A DNA stretch of 62,790 bases from Reyranella sp. (GTDB lineage: Bacteria; Pseudomonadota; Alphaproteobacteria; Reyranellales; Reyranellaceae): NCBI GenBank assembly GCA_019750135.1, contig JAIEOV010000042.1:1-62790 (forward strand), read 5' to 3'. The position numbers and the translations under genes are program-made. Below are positions 15,918-25,293 of this stretch, piece after piece (positions within the stretch are counted from its first letter, which is position 1; each line of letters starts with the position of its first letter). The notes beneath the pieces were generated by a model. It searched no databases. It had not been told where the DNA came from and was given only the letters and a program-made list of their open reading frames with translations.

Positions 15918-17174
15918 ATGGCCATTCTCGGAGTGATCGCCGACGACTTCACCGGCGCCACCGACATCGCGGGCATGCTGGTCAAGAACGGCATGCGCAC
16001 CATCCAGACCATCGGCGTTCCGGCAAAAGGCGCGATCCCCGACGACGTCGACGCCGTCGTCGTGGCGCTGAAAACGCGCTCGATCGCGGCGAAGGACGCC
16101 ATCGCCCAGTCGCTGGCCGCGCTCGATGCCCTGCAGGCGGCGGGGTGCAAGCGCTTCTTCTTCAAGTACTGCTCGACCTTCGATTCGACCGACGCGGGCA
16201 ATATCGGCCCGGTGGGCGACGCCCTACTCGATGCGCTCGACGCCAAGCAGGCGATCTACAATCCGGCCTTTCCGGAGAACGGCCGCACCATCTTCTTCGG
16301 CCATCTGTTCGTCGGCGACATCCTGTTGTCCGACTCCCACATGCGGCATCACCCGCTGAATCCGATGACGGATTCCAACCTGGTGCGCGTGCTGGCGTGC
16401 CAGACCAAGCACAAGGTCGGACTGGTGCCGCTGAAACAGGTGCAGGCCGGTTCGGCCGCCCTGCGGGCCGCGCTCGACAAGCTCGCGGCGGATGGCGTGC
16501 GCCATGTCGTTGTCGATGCGGTCGCCGACACCGATCTCGGCATCATCGGCGAGGCGGTCGGCGACGATCTTCTGGTCACCGGCGGCTCGGGCGTGGCGCT
16601 CGGCCTGCCCGCCGCCTATCGCCGCCGCGGCCTGCTGGCGCACAAGGCCAATGCCGACACCTTGCCCAAGATCTCCGGTGCCTCGGCGGTGCTGGCGGGC
16701 TCGTGCTCGGCGGCAACCCTGGGACAGATCGCGGCGTTCAGGGGTCCGCACCTGCATCTCGATACCGACGCGATCTGCCGCGGCGAGGCGGTCGGCGATA
16801 CCGCCCTCGAATGGGCGAAGGACAAGATCGGCAACGGGCCGATCCTGCTGTCGGCCAGCGACAGCCCTGAATCGGTGAAGGCGCTGCAGGCAAAGTACGG
16901 CGTCGAGAAATCGAGCCAGGCGATCGAGAAGACCATGGCCAGGCTCGCCAAGGGCCTGGTCGCCGCCGGCGTCGGCCGGCTGGTCGTCGCGGGCGGCGAG
17001 ACCTCGGGCGCGGTGGTCGGTGCGCTCGACGTGACGGCGTTGCGCATCGGGCCGGAGATCGATCCCGGCGTGCCGTGGACGGCATCGGTTGGCGCCAAGC
17101 CGCTGCTGCTCGCGCTGAAGTCCGGCAACTTCGGCGCGCCCGACTTCTTCACCAAGGCGTTCCAGCTTCTATGA
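15918..17174 (+). CDS. otnK: 3-oxo-tetronate kinase (OtnK, four-carbon acid sugar kinase)
   Basis: A kinase of 418 residues (DUF1537 family). The N-terminal substrate domain begins MAILGVIADDFTGATDIAGM and carries FFFKYCSTFDST and NPAFPENGRTIFFGHLFVG. The C-terminal nucleotide-binding domain carries VLAGSCSAATLGQIA and VVAGGETSGAVVGAL near the end. It phosphorylates 3-oxo-tetronate to the 4-phosphate. The neighbours otnC, otnI and ltnD define the L-threonate/D-erythronate catabolic route, so this is OtnK rather than another DUF1537 kinase. Its stop overlaps the otnC start by 4 bp. Confidence 0.93.
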   Translation: MAILGVIADDFTGATDIAGMLVKNGMRTIQTIGVPAKGAIPDDVDAVVVALKTRSIAAKDAIAQSLAALDALQAAGCKRFFFKYCSTFDSTDAGNIGPVGDALLDALDAKQAIYNPAFPENGRTIFFGHLFVGDILLSDSHMRHHPLNPMTDSNLVRVLACQTKHKVGLVPLKQVQAGSAALRAALDKLAADGVRHVVVDAVADTDLGIIGEAVGDDLLVTGGSGVALGLPAAYRRRGLLAHKANADTLPKISGASAVLAGSCSAATLGQIAAFRGPHLHLDTDAICRGEAVGDTALEWAKDKIGNGPILLSASDSPESVKALQAKYGVEKSSQAIEKTMARLAKGLVAAGVGRLVVAGGETSGAVVGALDVTALRIGPEIDPGVPWTASVGAKPLLLALKSGNFGAPDFFTKAFQLL

Positions 17175-17818
17175 GCACCAAGGAAACCAAGACGCGCGAG
17201 GCGATCTGCGCGCTCGGCGCCAAGCTCGCCGCGCGCGGCCTCTGCCCTGGTACGTCGGGCAACATCAGCGCCCGCATCGATGACGGCTGGCTGATGACGC
17301 CGACCAACTCGTCACTGGGCGAGCTCGAGCCGGGCCAGCTCTCCAAGCTCGACCTTTCCGGCAAGCATGTCGGCGGCGATCCGCCGACCAAGGAAGCGCT
17401 ACTGCATCGCTCGGTCTACGACGTGCGGCCCAAGGACGGCGCCATCGTCCACCTGCATTGCACGCACGCGGTGGCGATCTCCTGCCTCGACCCGTCGTGC
17501 CATCACAACAAGGAAACGACCCTGCCGCCGATCACGCCCTACTTCGTGATGCGCGTCGGCAAGTTGCCGCTCGTTCCCTACTTCAAGCCGGGCGACCCCA
17601 AGCTCGCCGACGCCATCCGCGACTACGCCAAGGGCCATCGCGCCGTCCTGCTGGCCAATCACGGCCCCGTCGTCGCCGGCACCTCCCTGTCGGCCGCCTC
17701 GGCCTCGATCGAAGAGCTGGAGGAGACTGCCAAGCTCCACCTGCTGCTGCAGGGGTTCAAGGTGCGCCTGCTGTCGGAGACGCAGGTGCGTGAAGTCGAA
17801 GAAGCCTTTCCTTCCTGA
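17171..17818 (+). CDS. otnC: 3-oxo-tetronate 4-phosphate decarboxylase (OtnC, class II aldolase family)
   Basis: A zinc enzyme of 215 residues that turns 3-oxo-tetronate 4-phosphate into dihydroxyacetone phosphate and CO2. Class II aldolase/adducin motifs: LCPGTSGNISARIDDGWLMT, HRSVYDVRPKDGAIVHLHCTHAVAIS with the metal-binding histidines, and LLANHGPVVAGTSL. The true start is the ATG at 17171, inside the 4-bp overlap with otnK; the frame also stays open upstream but that part has no family similarity. The order otnK-otnC-otnI-ltnD is a known arrangement for this pathway. Confidence 0.93.
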   Translation: MSTKETKTREAICALGAKLAARGLCPGTSGNISARIDDGWLMTPTNSSLGELEPGQLSKLDLSGKHVGGDPPTKEALLHRSVYDVRPKDGAIVHLHCTHAVAISCLDPSCHHNKETTLPPITPYFVMRVGKLPLVPYFKPGDPKLADAIRDYAKGHRAVLLANHGPVVAGTSLSAASASIEELEETAKLHLLLQGFKVRLLSETQVREVEEAFPS

Positions 17819-17832
17819 TCGGAATTCAAGCC

Positions 17833-18618
17833 ATGCCCAAGCTCGCCGCCAATCTCTCGTGGATCTACCAGGAAGTGCCGTTCCTGCAGCGCTTCGGCGC
17901 CGCCGCCGCCCATGGCTTCAAGGCGGTCGAGATCCTGTTCCCCTACGAGGCGCCCGCCGCCGACATCGCGGCCGAGCTCAAGAAGCACAAGCTCACCCAG
18001 GCGCTGTTCAACCTGCCGGCCGGCGACGCCAGCAAGGGCGAGCGCGGGTTTGCCGCCCTGCCCGGCCGCGAAGCCGACTTTGCGGCCGCTCTCGACAAGG
18101 CCTTGGACTACGCCAAGGTGCTGGAGTGCACCACGCTGCACGTCATGTCGGGCATGATCGCGCCCGGCGCCGACGTGAAGGCGATGCACAAGACCTTCCT
18201 TGCCAACCTCAAGAAGGCCTGCGACCGCACGGCCAACAGCGGCATCACGCTGGTGCTGGAGCCGATCAACCATCGCGACATTCCCGGCTACTTCACCAAC
18301 ACCACCGCGCAGGTCGAGCAGATCATGAGCGAGGTCGGCGCGCCGCATCTGAAACTGCAGCTCGACCTCTATCACTGCCAGGTCACCGAGGGTGACCTGA
18401 CCAAGCGCACCGAGCGGCTGTTCCCGATCACCGCACACGTCCAGATCGCCGGCAACCCCGACCGCAACGAGCCCGACATCGGCGAGGCCAATCACCTCTA
18501 CATGCTCGATGTGCTCGATCGCCTGGGTTACCAGGGCTATGTCGGCCTGGAATACAAGCCCAAGACCACGACCGGCGCTGGGCTGGGCTGGGCGGCGAAG
18601 TACGGCATCAAGGCATAA
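17833..18618 (+). CDS. otnI: 2-oxo-tetronate isomerase (OtnI, Hyi family)
   Basis: A TIM-barrel isomerase of 261 residues, the size of hydroxypyruvate-isomerase-family enzymes. It interconverts 2-oxo-tetronate and 3-oxo-tetronate between the LtnD and OtnK steps. Visible are the start MPKLAANLSWIYQEVPFLQR, ITLVLEPINHRDIPGYF with a likely catalytic Glu, LQLDLYHCQ, HVQIAGNPDRNEPD and YVGLEYKPKTTT with the second catalytic Glu. It follows otnC by 14 bp and precedes ltnD by 5 bp. The context makes OtnI more likely than hydroxypyruvate isomerase. Confidence 0.92.
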   Translation: MPKLAANLSWIYQEVPFLQRFGAAAAHGFKAVEILFPYEAPAADIAAELKKHKLTQALFNLPAGDASKGERGFAALPGREADFAAALDKALDYAKVLECTTLHVMSGMIAPGADVKAMHKTFLANLKKACDRTANSGITLVLEPINHRDIPGYFTNTTAQVEQIMSEVGAPHLKLQLDLYHCQVTEGDLTKRTERLFPITAHVQIAGNPDRNEPDIGEANHLYMLDVLDRLGYQGYVGLEYKPKTTTGAGLGWAAKYGIKA

Positions 18619-18623
18619 AGGTC

Positions 18624-19538
18624 ATGGCCGACAAGAACACTCCCGTCGTCGCTTTCATCGGCCTGGGCTCGATGGGCCTCGGTATGGCGAAGAACCTGCT
18701 CAAGCACGGCCACCAGGTGATCGGCGTCGATCCCAGCATGCCGGCAAAGCTGGCATTCGCAGAGGCCGGCGGCGCCGTGGCGTCGTCGCCTGAGATCGCT
18801 GCGGCCGAAGCCGATGCCGTGGTCGTAGCGGTGGTCAACGCCCAGCAGGTCGAAGCGGTGCTGTTCGGCGAGCGTGGCGCCGTGGCGAGCCTGCGCAAGG
18901 GCGGCCTGGTCATGCAATGCGCCACCGTCCCCCCTGCCTTTGCCAAGGCGTTGGGCGAGCGACTCGCGAAGTCGGGTCACGAACTGCTCGACGCGCCGAT
19001 GTCCGGCGGTCGCGCGCGCGCCGAATCGGGCGAGCTCACATACATGGCCTCGGGCGCCGCAAAGGCCTTCGCCGCCGCCGAATCGATCCTGTCGGCGACT
19101 TCCGCCAAGGTCTTCCGCCTGGGCGATGCGCCGGGCATCGGCTCGCTGGTCAAGACCGTGAACCAGCTCCTGGCCGGCGTGCACATCGCCACCGCGGCCG
19201 AGGCCATGGCCCTCGCCGCCAAGGCCGGCGCCGACACGCGCGCCGTCTACGAGGTGATCTCGGCCAGCGCCGGCAATTCCTGGATGTTCGGCAACCGCGT
19301 GCCGCACATGCTGGACGACGACTTCTCGCCATTGTCGGCGGTAGAAATCTTCGTCAAGGATCTCGGGCTGGTGCTGAACACCGGTCACGAACATCGGTTG
19401 CCGCTGCCGATGGCCGCAGCGGCGCACCAGCTCTTCCTCGCCGCCGCCGGCGCCGGCTGGGGGCGGCTCGATGACGCAGCGGTCGTGAAGGTCTACGAGC
19501 AGGCCGGCGACTTCAAAGTGTCGTCGCCCAAGAAGTAG
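18624..19538 (+). CDS. ltnD: L-threonate/D-erythronate dehydrogenase (LtnD, beta-hydroxyacid dehydrogenase family)
   Basis: An NAD-dependent dehydrogenase of 304 residues that oxidises a four-carbon sugar acid at C2. The Rossmann motif GLGSMGLGMAKNLLKHGH is followed by the acidic residue typical for NAD in VIGVDPSMP. The substrate motif DAPMSGGRARAESGEL and the catalytic-lysine helix GSLVKTVNQLLAGVHIATAAEAMALA place it in the 3-hydroxyisobutyrate dehydrogenase superfamily. Linkage to otnI, otnK and otnC makes it LtnD rather than a tartronate-semialdehyde reductase, although the glycerate kinase at the head of the operon leaves the latter open. Confidence 0.9.
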   Translation: MADKNTPVVAFIGLGSMGLGMAKNLLKHGHQVIGVDPSMPAKLAFAEAGGAVASSPEIAAAEADAVVVAVVNAQQVEAVLFGERGAVASLRKGGLVMQCATVPPAFAKALGERLAKSGHELLDAPMSGGRARAESGELTYMASGAAKAFAAAESILSATSAKVFRLGDAPGIGSLVKTVNQLLAGVHIATAAEAMALAAKAGADTRAVYEVISASAGNSWMFGNRVPHMLDDDFSPLSAVEIFVKDLGLVLNTGHEHRLPLPMAAAAHQLFLAAAGAGWGRLDDAAVVKVYEQAGDFKVSSPKK

Positions 19539-19547
19539 ACTTTCAGG

Positions 19548-20960
19548 ATGTATCGCGACCGCTTCACCAAGATCGTCGCCACCCTCGGTCCCGCCTCCTC
19601 CAGCCGCGAGCGCCTGCGCACGCTGTTCGAGGCCGGCGCCGACGTGTTTCGTCTCAACTTCAGCCACGGCACGCCGGACGACCATCGCCAGCGCGTCGAC
19701 CTGCTGCGGACGATGGAGAAGGAGTACAAGCACCCAATCGCCATCCTGATGGACCTGCAGGGCCCCAAGCTCCGGCTGGGCACCTTGGCCAAGGGGCCGC
19801 TGGAGCTGAAGAAGGGCCAGAAGCTGCGGTTCGACATGGACGAGGCGCCGGGCACGGCCAAGCGCGTGCCCCTGCCCCATCCCGAGATCTTCAGGGCGGC
19901 CAAGCCCGACGGCATTCTGCTGATCGACGACGGCAAGGTGCGGCTGCGCATCGTGGCGCACAACGAGGCCACCATCGACACCGAGGTCGAGGTGCCGGGC
20001 CAGATCAGCGACCGCAAGGGCGTCAATCTGCCGAACCTCGTGATCCCCATGTCGCCGATGACGACCAAGGATCATCGCGACCTCACCTTCGGCCTGACGC
20101 TCGGCGTCGACTGGGTGGCGTTGTCCTTCGTGCAGCATGCCAACGACATCGCCGAGCTGAAGAAGCTGGTGGCCGGCCGCGCCGCCGTCATGGCCAAGCT
20201 CGAGAAGCCGCTGGCCATCGACCATCTCGACGAGATCATCGAGCAGAGCGACGGCATCATGGTGGCGCGCGGCGATCTCGGCGTGGAAATGCCGCCCGAG
20301 GCCGTGCCACCCCTGCAGAAGCGCATCCTGGCGGCCTGCCGCGTCGCTGGCAGGCCCGCCATCGTCGCCACCCAGATGCTCGATTCGATGGTCCATTCGC
20401 CGACGCCGACGCGCGCCGAAGCCTCGGACGTGGCGACCGCGGTCTATGACGGCACCGATGCGGTGATGCTGTCGGCGGAGTCGGCGTCGGGCGACTATCC
20501 GATCGAAGCGGTCACCATGATGGACCGCATCCTGAAGAGCGTCGAACACGACCCGCTCTATCGCAAGCTGATGGATGCGAGCCGCCACGAGCCCGAGGCA
20601 ACGACCGCCGACGCGATCAGCGCCGCCGCGCGCCAATGCGCCCACACGCTGTCGGCCGCGGCCATCGTCACCTACACCACGACCGGCTCGACGACGCTGC
20701 GCGCGGCGCGCGAGCGGCCCGACGTGCGCATCCTCTGCCTCACGCCGGTGCTCGACACGGCGCGGCGCATGGCGCTGACCTGGGGCGTGCATCCCATCCA
20801 GACCGAGGACGCGCACAACTTCGCCGACATGGTGGCGCGCGCCGTGCGCGTCGCCCGGCAGCAGAAGATCGCCGCGGCCGGCGAACGTCTGGTGATCACC
20901 GCCGGCGTGCCGTTCGGCACGCCCGGCGCCACCAACATCCTGCGTATCGCCTACGTCTGA
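19548..20960 (+). CDS. pyk: Pyruvate kinase
   Basis: An enzyme of 470 residues that turns phosphoenolpyruvate and ADP into pyruvate and ATP. Motifs: TKIVATLGPAS and FRLNFSHGTPDDH at the N-terminus, ILMDLQGPKLRLG, the B domain, MAKLEKPLAIDHLDEII with the catalytic Lys, GIMVARGDLGVEMP, and ATQMLDSMVHSPTPTRAEASDVA. The C-terminal allosteric domain is complete. It begins 9 bp after ltnD, so it is the last gene of the sugar-acid operon, which feeds dihydroxyacetone phosphate and 2-phosphoglycerate into lower glycolysis. It may be one of two pyruvate kinases in the genome. Confidence 0.95.
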   Translation: MYRDRFTKIVATLGPASSSRERLRTLFEAGADVFRLNFSHGTPDDHRQRVDLLRTMEKEYKHPIAILMDLQGPKLRLGTLAKGPLELKKGQKLRFDMDEAPGTAKRVPLPHPEIFRAAKPDGILLIDDGKVRLRIVAHNEATIDTEVEVPGQISDRKGVNLPNLVIPMSPMTTKDHRDLTFGLTLGVDWVALSFVQHANDIAELKKLVAGRAAVMAKLEKPLAIDHLDEIIEQSDGIMVARGDLGVEMPPEAVPPLQKRILAACRVAGRPAIVATQMLDSMVHSPTPTRAEASDVATAVYDGTDAVMLSAESASGDYPIEAVTMMDRILKSVEHDPLYRKLMDASRHEPEATTADAISAAARQCAHTLSAAAIVTYTTTGSTTLRAARERPDVRILCLTPVLDTARRMALTWGVHPIQTEDAHNFADMVARAVRVARQQKIAAAGERLVITAGVPFGTPGATNILRIAYV

Positions 20961-21122
20961 ACGCCACCGCTCGCTGTTGCCGTTGGGCAACACGAAACAA
21001 GCGATACGAAACGGGGCGAATGTCCTTGGAATCGCCCTAGTGTAACCCTCAAAAGATCGGGGATGGAGCCGAAGGTGCACTCGTAGAATTTTTCACAAGC
21101 AGCAGTGCATCGAGAGGCGATC

Positions 21123-21359
21123 GTGAAACGCAAAGCGCGGACCACCGCCCGTCCCTTCCGACCGGACGCCCTGACCTGGATCGATTTCCTGGTGATTGCG
21201 GCCATCGCCCTCACCTTCGTGGCGATCGCCAGCACCGCCAGCCGCGCCAAGGCCTCGGACTACACCGATCCGCCGACCTTCTCGATGGATACCGGCAACT
21301 CGTCCGCCCACGCCGACCTGATTAAGGCAAGAATTGGAATCGCGCTGCTGAACCGGTAG
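21123..21359 (+). CDS. Small hypothetical membrane protein (78 aa)
   Basis: The likely start is the GTG at 21123, with GAGAGG about 8 bases upstream; an ATG at 21105 would add six residues but has no ribosome site. The product has a basic N-terminus (VKRKARTTARPFRP), one hydrophobic helix (TWIDFLVIAAIALTFVAIAST) and a short tail that probably faces the periplasm. I do not recognise a family. It stands alone between pyk and the convergent paaK-like gene. Confidence 0.5.
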   Translation: MKRKARTTARPFRPDALTWIDFLVIAAIALTFVAIASTASRAKASDYTDPPTFSMDTGNSSAHADLIKARIGIALLNR

Positions 21360-21403
21360 CGCGTCGGATTGTGGCGGCAATGTGTAGTCGCCAGAAGCGC
21401 CCC

Positions 21404-22672
21404 CTAGCGCCTGTCGATCACCCGCCGCGCCTTGCCCATCGAGCGTTCGACGGCGCCGGGGACGGCCACTTCCACTGTGGCGCTGAGGCCACACATCCCC
21501 TTCAGGCGCTGCACGAGCTCGGCCTCTGAACGCCCCGCGGCGTCGCCTTCGAGCACCGTCCGCGCCTCGACCCGGACCAGCAAGTCGTCCAGCGCGCCGG
21601 TGCGGCTGAGCTCGATGACGTAGTGCCCGGTCAGCACCGGGTCGCGCAGGATCTGCTCCTCGACCTGGCTGGGGAACAGGTTCACGCCGCGCACGATCAG
21701 CATGTCGTCGCTGCGGCCCGTGATCTTGGCCATGCGCCGCATCGCCGTTACCGTGCCCGGCAGCAGGCGCGTGAGGTCGCGGGTACGATAGCGGATGACC
21801 GGCATCGCTTCCTTGGTGAGCGAGGTGAAGACCAGTTCGCCGGGCGCGCCGTCGGCCACCGGTTCGCCGCTCTCGGGATCGACGATCTCCGGATAGAAGT
21901 GATCCTCCCAGATGGTGGGCCCATCCCTGCTCTCGACGTACTCGCAGGCGACGCCGGGCCCCATCACTTCGCTGAGGCCATAGATATCGACGGCGTCGAT
22001 GCCGAGCCGGCGCTCGATCTCGGCACGCATGCCCTCGGTCCACGGCTCGGCGCCGAAGATGCCGACGCGCATGGCGGTGTCGCGCGGATCGATGCCCTGG
22101 CGCTCGAACTCGTCGGCGATCGCCAGCATGTAGCTCGGCGTCATCAGCACCACGCGGGCGCCGAACTCGCGGATCAGCTGGACCTGCCGCTCGCCGAACC
22201 CGCCCGACATCGGCACCACGGTGCAACCCAGCCGTTCGGCGCCGTAGTGGGCGCCCAGCCCGCCGGTGAACAGGCCGTAGCCGTAGGCGTTGTGGATGAT
22301 GTCGCCCGGCCGCGCGCCGCCGGCGTAGAGCGAGCGCGCCATCAGGTCGGCCCACAGGTCGATGTCGCGCGCCGAGTAGCCGACCACGGTCGGCCGCCCC
22401 GTCGTGCCGCTCGAGGCGTGGATGCGCACGCACTTTTCGCGCGGGATGGCGAACATGCCGAAAGGATAGGCGTCGCGCAGGTCGGCCTTCGAGGTGAAGG
22501 GAAAGCGCCGCAAGTCCTCGAGCCGCCGCAGGTCGTCGGGATGGACGCCCGCCACCACGCACTTGGCGCGATACGGCGCCTGGTTGTCGTAGGCACGGCG
22601 GACCGCGCCGCGCAGGCGCTCGAGCTGCAGCGCGCGCAAGGCATCGAGCGAGACGGCGGTTTCCGGAAACAT
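21404..22672 (-). CDS. paaK: Phenylacetate-CoA ligase-like AMP-forming enzyme (PaaK family)
   Basis: A ligase of 422 residues that adenylates an aryl acid and transfers it to CoA. The P-loop HASSGTTGRPTVVGYSARD, the family motif IIHNAYGYGLFTGG, the aryl-binding stretch GLSEVMGPGVACE, YRTRDLTRLLPG and the C-terminal hinge GRSDDMLIVRGVNLFPSQVEEQIL are all present, as in PaaK and coumarate ligases of that clade. No other phenylacetate (paa) gene is in the window, so the substrate may differ. It lies 3 bp after the DUF2339 gene on the same strand and may be the end of a long transcript. Confidence 0.88.
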   Translation of the reverse strand: MFPETAVSLDALRALQLERLRGAVRRAYDNQAPYRAKCVVAGVHPDDLRRLEDLRRFPFTSKADLRDAYPFGMFAIPREKCVRIHASSGTTGRPTVVGYSARDIDLWADLMARSLYAGGARPGDIIHNAYGYGLFTGGLGAHYGAERLGCTVVPMSGGFGERQVQLIREFGARVVLMTPSYMLAIADEFERQGIDPRDTAMRVGIFGAEPWTEGMRAEIERRLGIDAVDIYGLSEVMGPGVACEYVESRDGPTIWEDHFYPEIVDPESGEPVADGAPGELVFTSLTKEAMPVIRYRTRDLTRLLPGTVTAMRRMAKITGRSDDMLIVRGVNLFPSQVEEQILRDPVLTGHYVIELSRTGALDDLLVRVEARTVLEGDAAGRSEAELVQRLKGMCGLSATVEVAVPGAVERSMGKARRVIDRR

Positions 22673-22675
22673 GCT

Positions 22676-25270
22676 CTACCTGAATCCAAAGCGACGATAG
22701 GCGTAGCCTAGCCCAATCAGCGCCGCACCCAGGCCGAGGAACGAAAAGACGCGCAGCAGGCCCTGCAGGCCCGCCATGTCGATCAGGAAGACCTTGGCGA
22801 CCACGATGCAGACCAGGGCCATGCCGGCATGGCGGAGCGCCGCCGTGCTGCGCAGGAAGCCCAGCGCCAGCAGGGCCACGCCGAACAGCAGCCACACCGC
22901 CGAATAGACATAGAGCTCCACCCCGGACGCGCCGAGGCCCCGGCGGTCGAAGCCGGGGTCGAACAGATGGCGGACCTCGAACGAGACATAGACGAACGCC
23001 AGGATCGAGGCGGCCGCTTCGGCGAACAGAGCCACGTTTCGGTTGGGCTCGACGTCGATCCAGCGCCGCGCCGCCGCCGCCATGACGGCAGGCAGTGCGT
23101 ACGCCAGGAACAGGCCGTTGGCGATCGGCAGGCGGCCAACATCGGCCTTGTCGAAGATCGGATTGGCGAGCAGCACCTGCACGATCAGGACCAGCGCCAC
23201 GGCCAGGCCGCCGCTCACCCGCCACGCCCACAGCGCCACGACGTCGCGGCGCGTGCGCGCCAGCCAGAGAGCGGCCAGCGCGAAGGCGCCCCAGACGAGG
23301 ACGTAGAACGCGCGCTCCATGAACCGCGCGTCGGGGGCCATCATGGCGTCGCTGCGGAAGATGCTGCGCACCTGGAGGGTGAGCAGCACGAAAACGAGCA
23401 GCGCGATGGCCGCTTCGGTCGCGCGCACGAGCGGCAGATCGCCGGTCGGCCGCAGGAAGCGCAGGCCGACGACGAAGGCTGCGATCGCGAGACCGTAGCC
23501 CCACAGGATCCAGTTGAAGATCGGCGTGACGCCCAGCGGATACTTCAGCACCTCGGGATTGAGCACGAAGCGCACGATCACGGCGGCGAGCAGGGGCCAG
23601 CACAGGCGCCGCATGGCATGGAGGCCGAGATGGGCGGCGATGCCCGCGACCACGGCGAACTCGACGGCGTAGGCCACCGTGATCCATTCGCGGCGCAGTT
23701 CCAGGGCGATGGCGATGGCGATGAACAAGGCGACGCCCGCCGCGCAGTAGCCCAGGGCCTCGGTGGCGCCGGGCATGCTATCGCGCCAACGCGCCAGCCG
23801 CTCGGCGCCGACCAGGAACGGCAGCGCAAGGGCGATGCTCAAAAGGCCCCACGGCGTGCCGACGGTGGCGTTGCGCAGCACGAACCAGCAGAGCAGGAAG
23901 TGAGCAAGCGTCGCGGCGACGGCCAGCGCTGCCCAGAAGCCCGGCCGGGCCGCGTTCCACAGCAGCGCAAAAGCGGCGGCGGCATAGAAGCCGCCGAACA
24001 AGGCGGCGCGCCAGGCGAAGCTCTCGTCATCCAGGCCCGTCCCGCCGCTCAGGGAGTCTGCCCACCACGCCGCGAGCGCCACGATCGACAGGACCGGCGC
24101 CAGGGCAGCGACGTACTGGAAGCGCGGCGTCCACCGCGCCAGTACGAAAAGGCCGAGGCCGTGCGCCGCCAGGGCGAGCCAGCCGGCCGCCTGCCGGCCA
24201 TTGTCCTGGATGATGAGGGCAACGATCAGCACGCCGGTCGCGCCGAGCGACAGCCAGACCATGAGCGCGACGTCGTCCGTCGGATTGTCGCTTTCCCGCA
24301 GCCGCCGCCACGTCGCCCAGACGAAGAGCCCCGCCACAGCGACCAGGAAGAGGCCGACCCAGTGGAGGCCGCCGGCCAGCGACTGCATCCAGAGCAGCGT
24401 CCACAGCGCCGACCCGACCAGCACGCCCCAGCCCAGCGGCCACCAGCCGCGCAGGCGGATGACCCAGAGCGTGCCCGCCGCGATGGCCAGCAGGTAGCCG
24501 AACAGGACCGGCGTGTTGGGCGTCTCGCTGCCGATGATGGCCGGGCTGACGAAGCCGCCGACGAAGGCGAGTCCTGCCACGAAGATGCCGTGGCGCAGCG
24601 AGACGCCGATCGCGAAGGCCGTCAGCGCCGCCGCTCCACCGCCGGCCGCGACCTTGGAGATCATGTCGTAGAGCGCCACGGCCGAGAACAGCGCGCCGTA
24701 GAGCGCGGCAACGCCGGCCGCCGCCAGCGCCTGGGCGACACGGTCGTCGCGGCTGCGCACGCGCTCGGCGACGCCGATCAGGGCAAAGCCCAACAGCGCC
24801 GCCAGGATGACGCGCACTTCTGGCGACAGGTAGCCTTCCTCGATCGAGTAGCGCACGAGGAACACGGCCGCCAACGCCAGCGTGACCGCGCCGACCCAGA
24901 GGAAGACGCGCGCGCCGAGCCGCTGCTCCCAGCCGACCTGCGCCGCCGCCGGCACATGTATCGGCGGCGGCAGAGGCATCGGCTCGGGCTCGAAGGCCGG
25001 CGGCGGTGCGATCACCGGCGCTTGCTGAACGTCCGGTGGCGGCTCTGGCAGAGGCTCGGCGGGCGGCGGGACGGCTTCGGCTACCGGCTGCTCGACGAAC
25101 GGCGGCGGCAGCGGCGTTTCGGCCATCTGCCGCCTGAGCCGGGCCAGGTCGGCGATCAGCCGTTCATTCTGGGCGCGCAGGCGTCCCGTGCGCACCAGCG
25201 CCACGATGGCGATGATCGGCGTGCCGACGGCCCAGGCGATCCCCACCAGGATCAGGAAGATCTCTTCCAT
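22676..25270 (-). CDS. Large polytopic membrane protein (DUF2339 family)
   Basis: A protein of 864 residues with no known function. The N-terminus MEEIFLILVGIAWAVGTPII is a membrane helix, followed by a short basic coiled segment (RLRAQNERLIADLARLRRQM) and a proline-rich linker (about residues 50-108). The rest consists of some two dozen closely spaced hydrophobic helices, beginning WEQRLGARVFLWVGAVTLALAAVFLVRYS, the DUF2339 hallmark. The ATG at 25270 was chosen because the open frame upstream encodes only low-complexity Arg/Gly/Pro sequence. Paralogues are found in many proteobacteria, often near envelope or metabolic genes. The gene lies 23 bp after the amidohydrolase gene. Confidence 0.88.
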   Translation of the reverse strand: MEEIFLILVGIAWAVGTPIIAIVALVRTGRLRAQNERLIADLARLRRQMAETPLPPPFVEQPVAEAVPPPAEPLPEPPPDVQQAPVIAPPPAFEPEPMPLPPPIHVPAAAQVGWEQRLGARVFLWVGAVTLALAAVFLVRYSIEEGYLSPEVRVILAALLGFALIGVAERVRSRDDRVAQALAAAGVAALYGALFSAVALYDMISKVAAGGGAAALTAFAIGVSLRHGIFVAGLAFVGGFVSPAIIGSETPNTPVLFGYLLAIAAGTLWVIRLRGWWPLGWGVLVGSALWTLLWMQSLAGGLHWVGLFLVAVAGLFVWATWRRLRESDNPTDDVALMVWLSLGATGVLIVALIIQDNGRQAAGWLALAAHGLGLFVLARWTPRFQYVAALAPVLSIVALAAWWADSLSGGTGLDDESFAWRAALFGGFYAAAAFALLWNAARPGFWAALAVAATLAHFLLCWFVLRNATVGTPWGLLSIALALPFLVGAERLARWRDSMPGATEALGYCAAGVALFIAIAIALELRREWITVAYAVEFAVVAGIAAHLGLHAMRRLCWPLLAAVIVRFVLNPEVLKYPLGVTPIFNWILWGYGLAIAAFVVGLRFLRPTGDLPLVRATEAAIALLVFVLLTLQVRSIFRSDAMMAPDARFMERAFYVLVWGAFALAALWLARTRRDVVALWAWRVSGGLAVALVLIVQVLLANPIFDKADVGRLPIANGLFLAYALPAVMAAAARRWIDVEPNRNVALFAEAAASILAFVYVSFEVRHLFDPGFDRRGLGASGVELYVYSAVWLLFGVALLALGFLRSTAALRHAGMALVCIVVAKVFLIDMAGLQGLLRVFSFLGLGAALIGLGYAYRRFGFR

Positions 25271-25293
25271 GGGCCGTCGGCCGCGTCGGTCGG

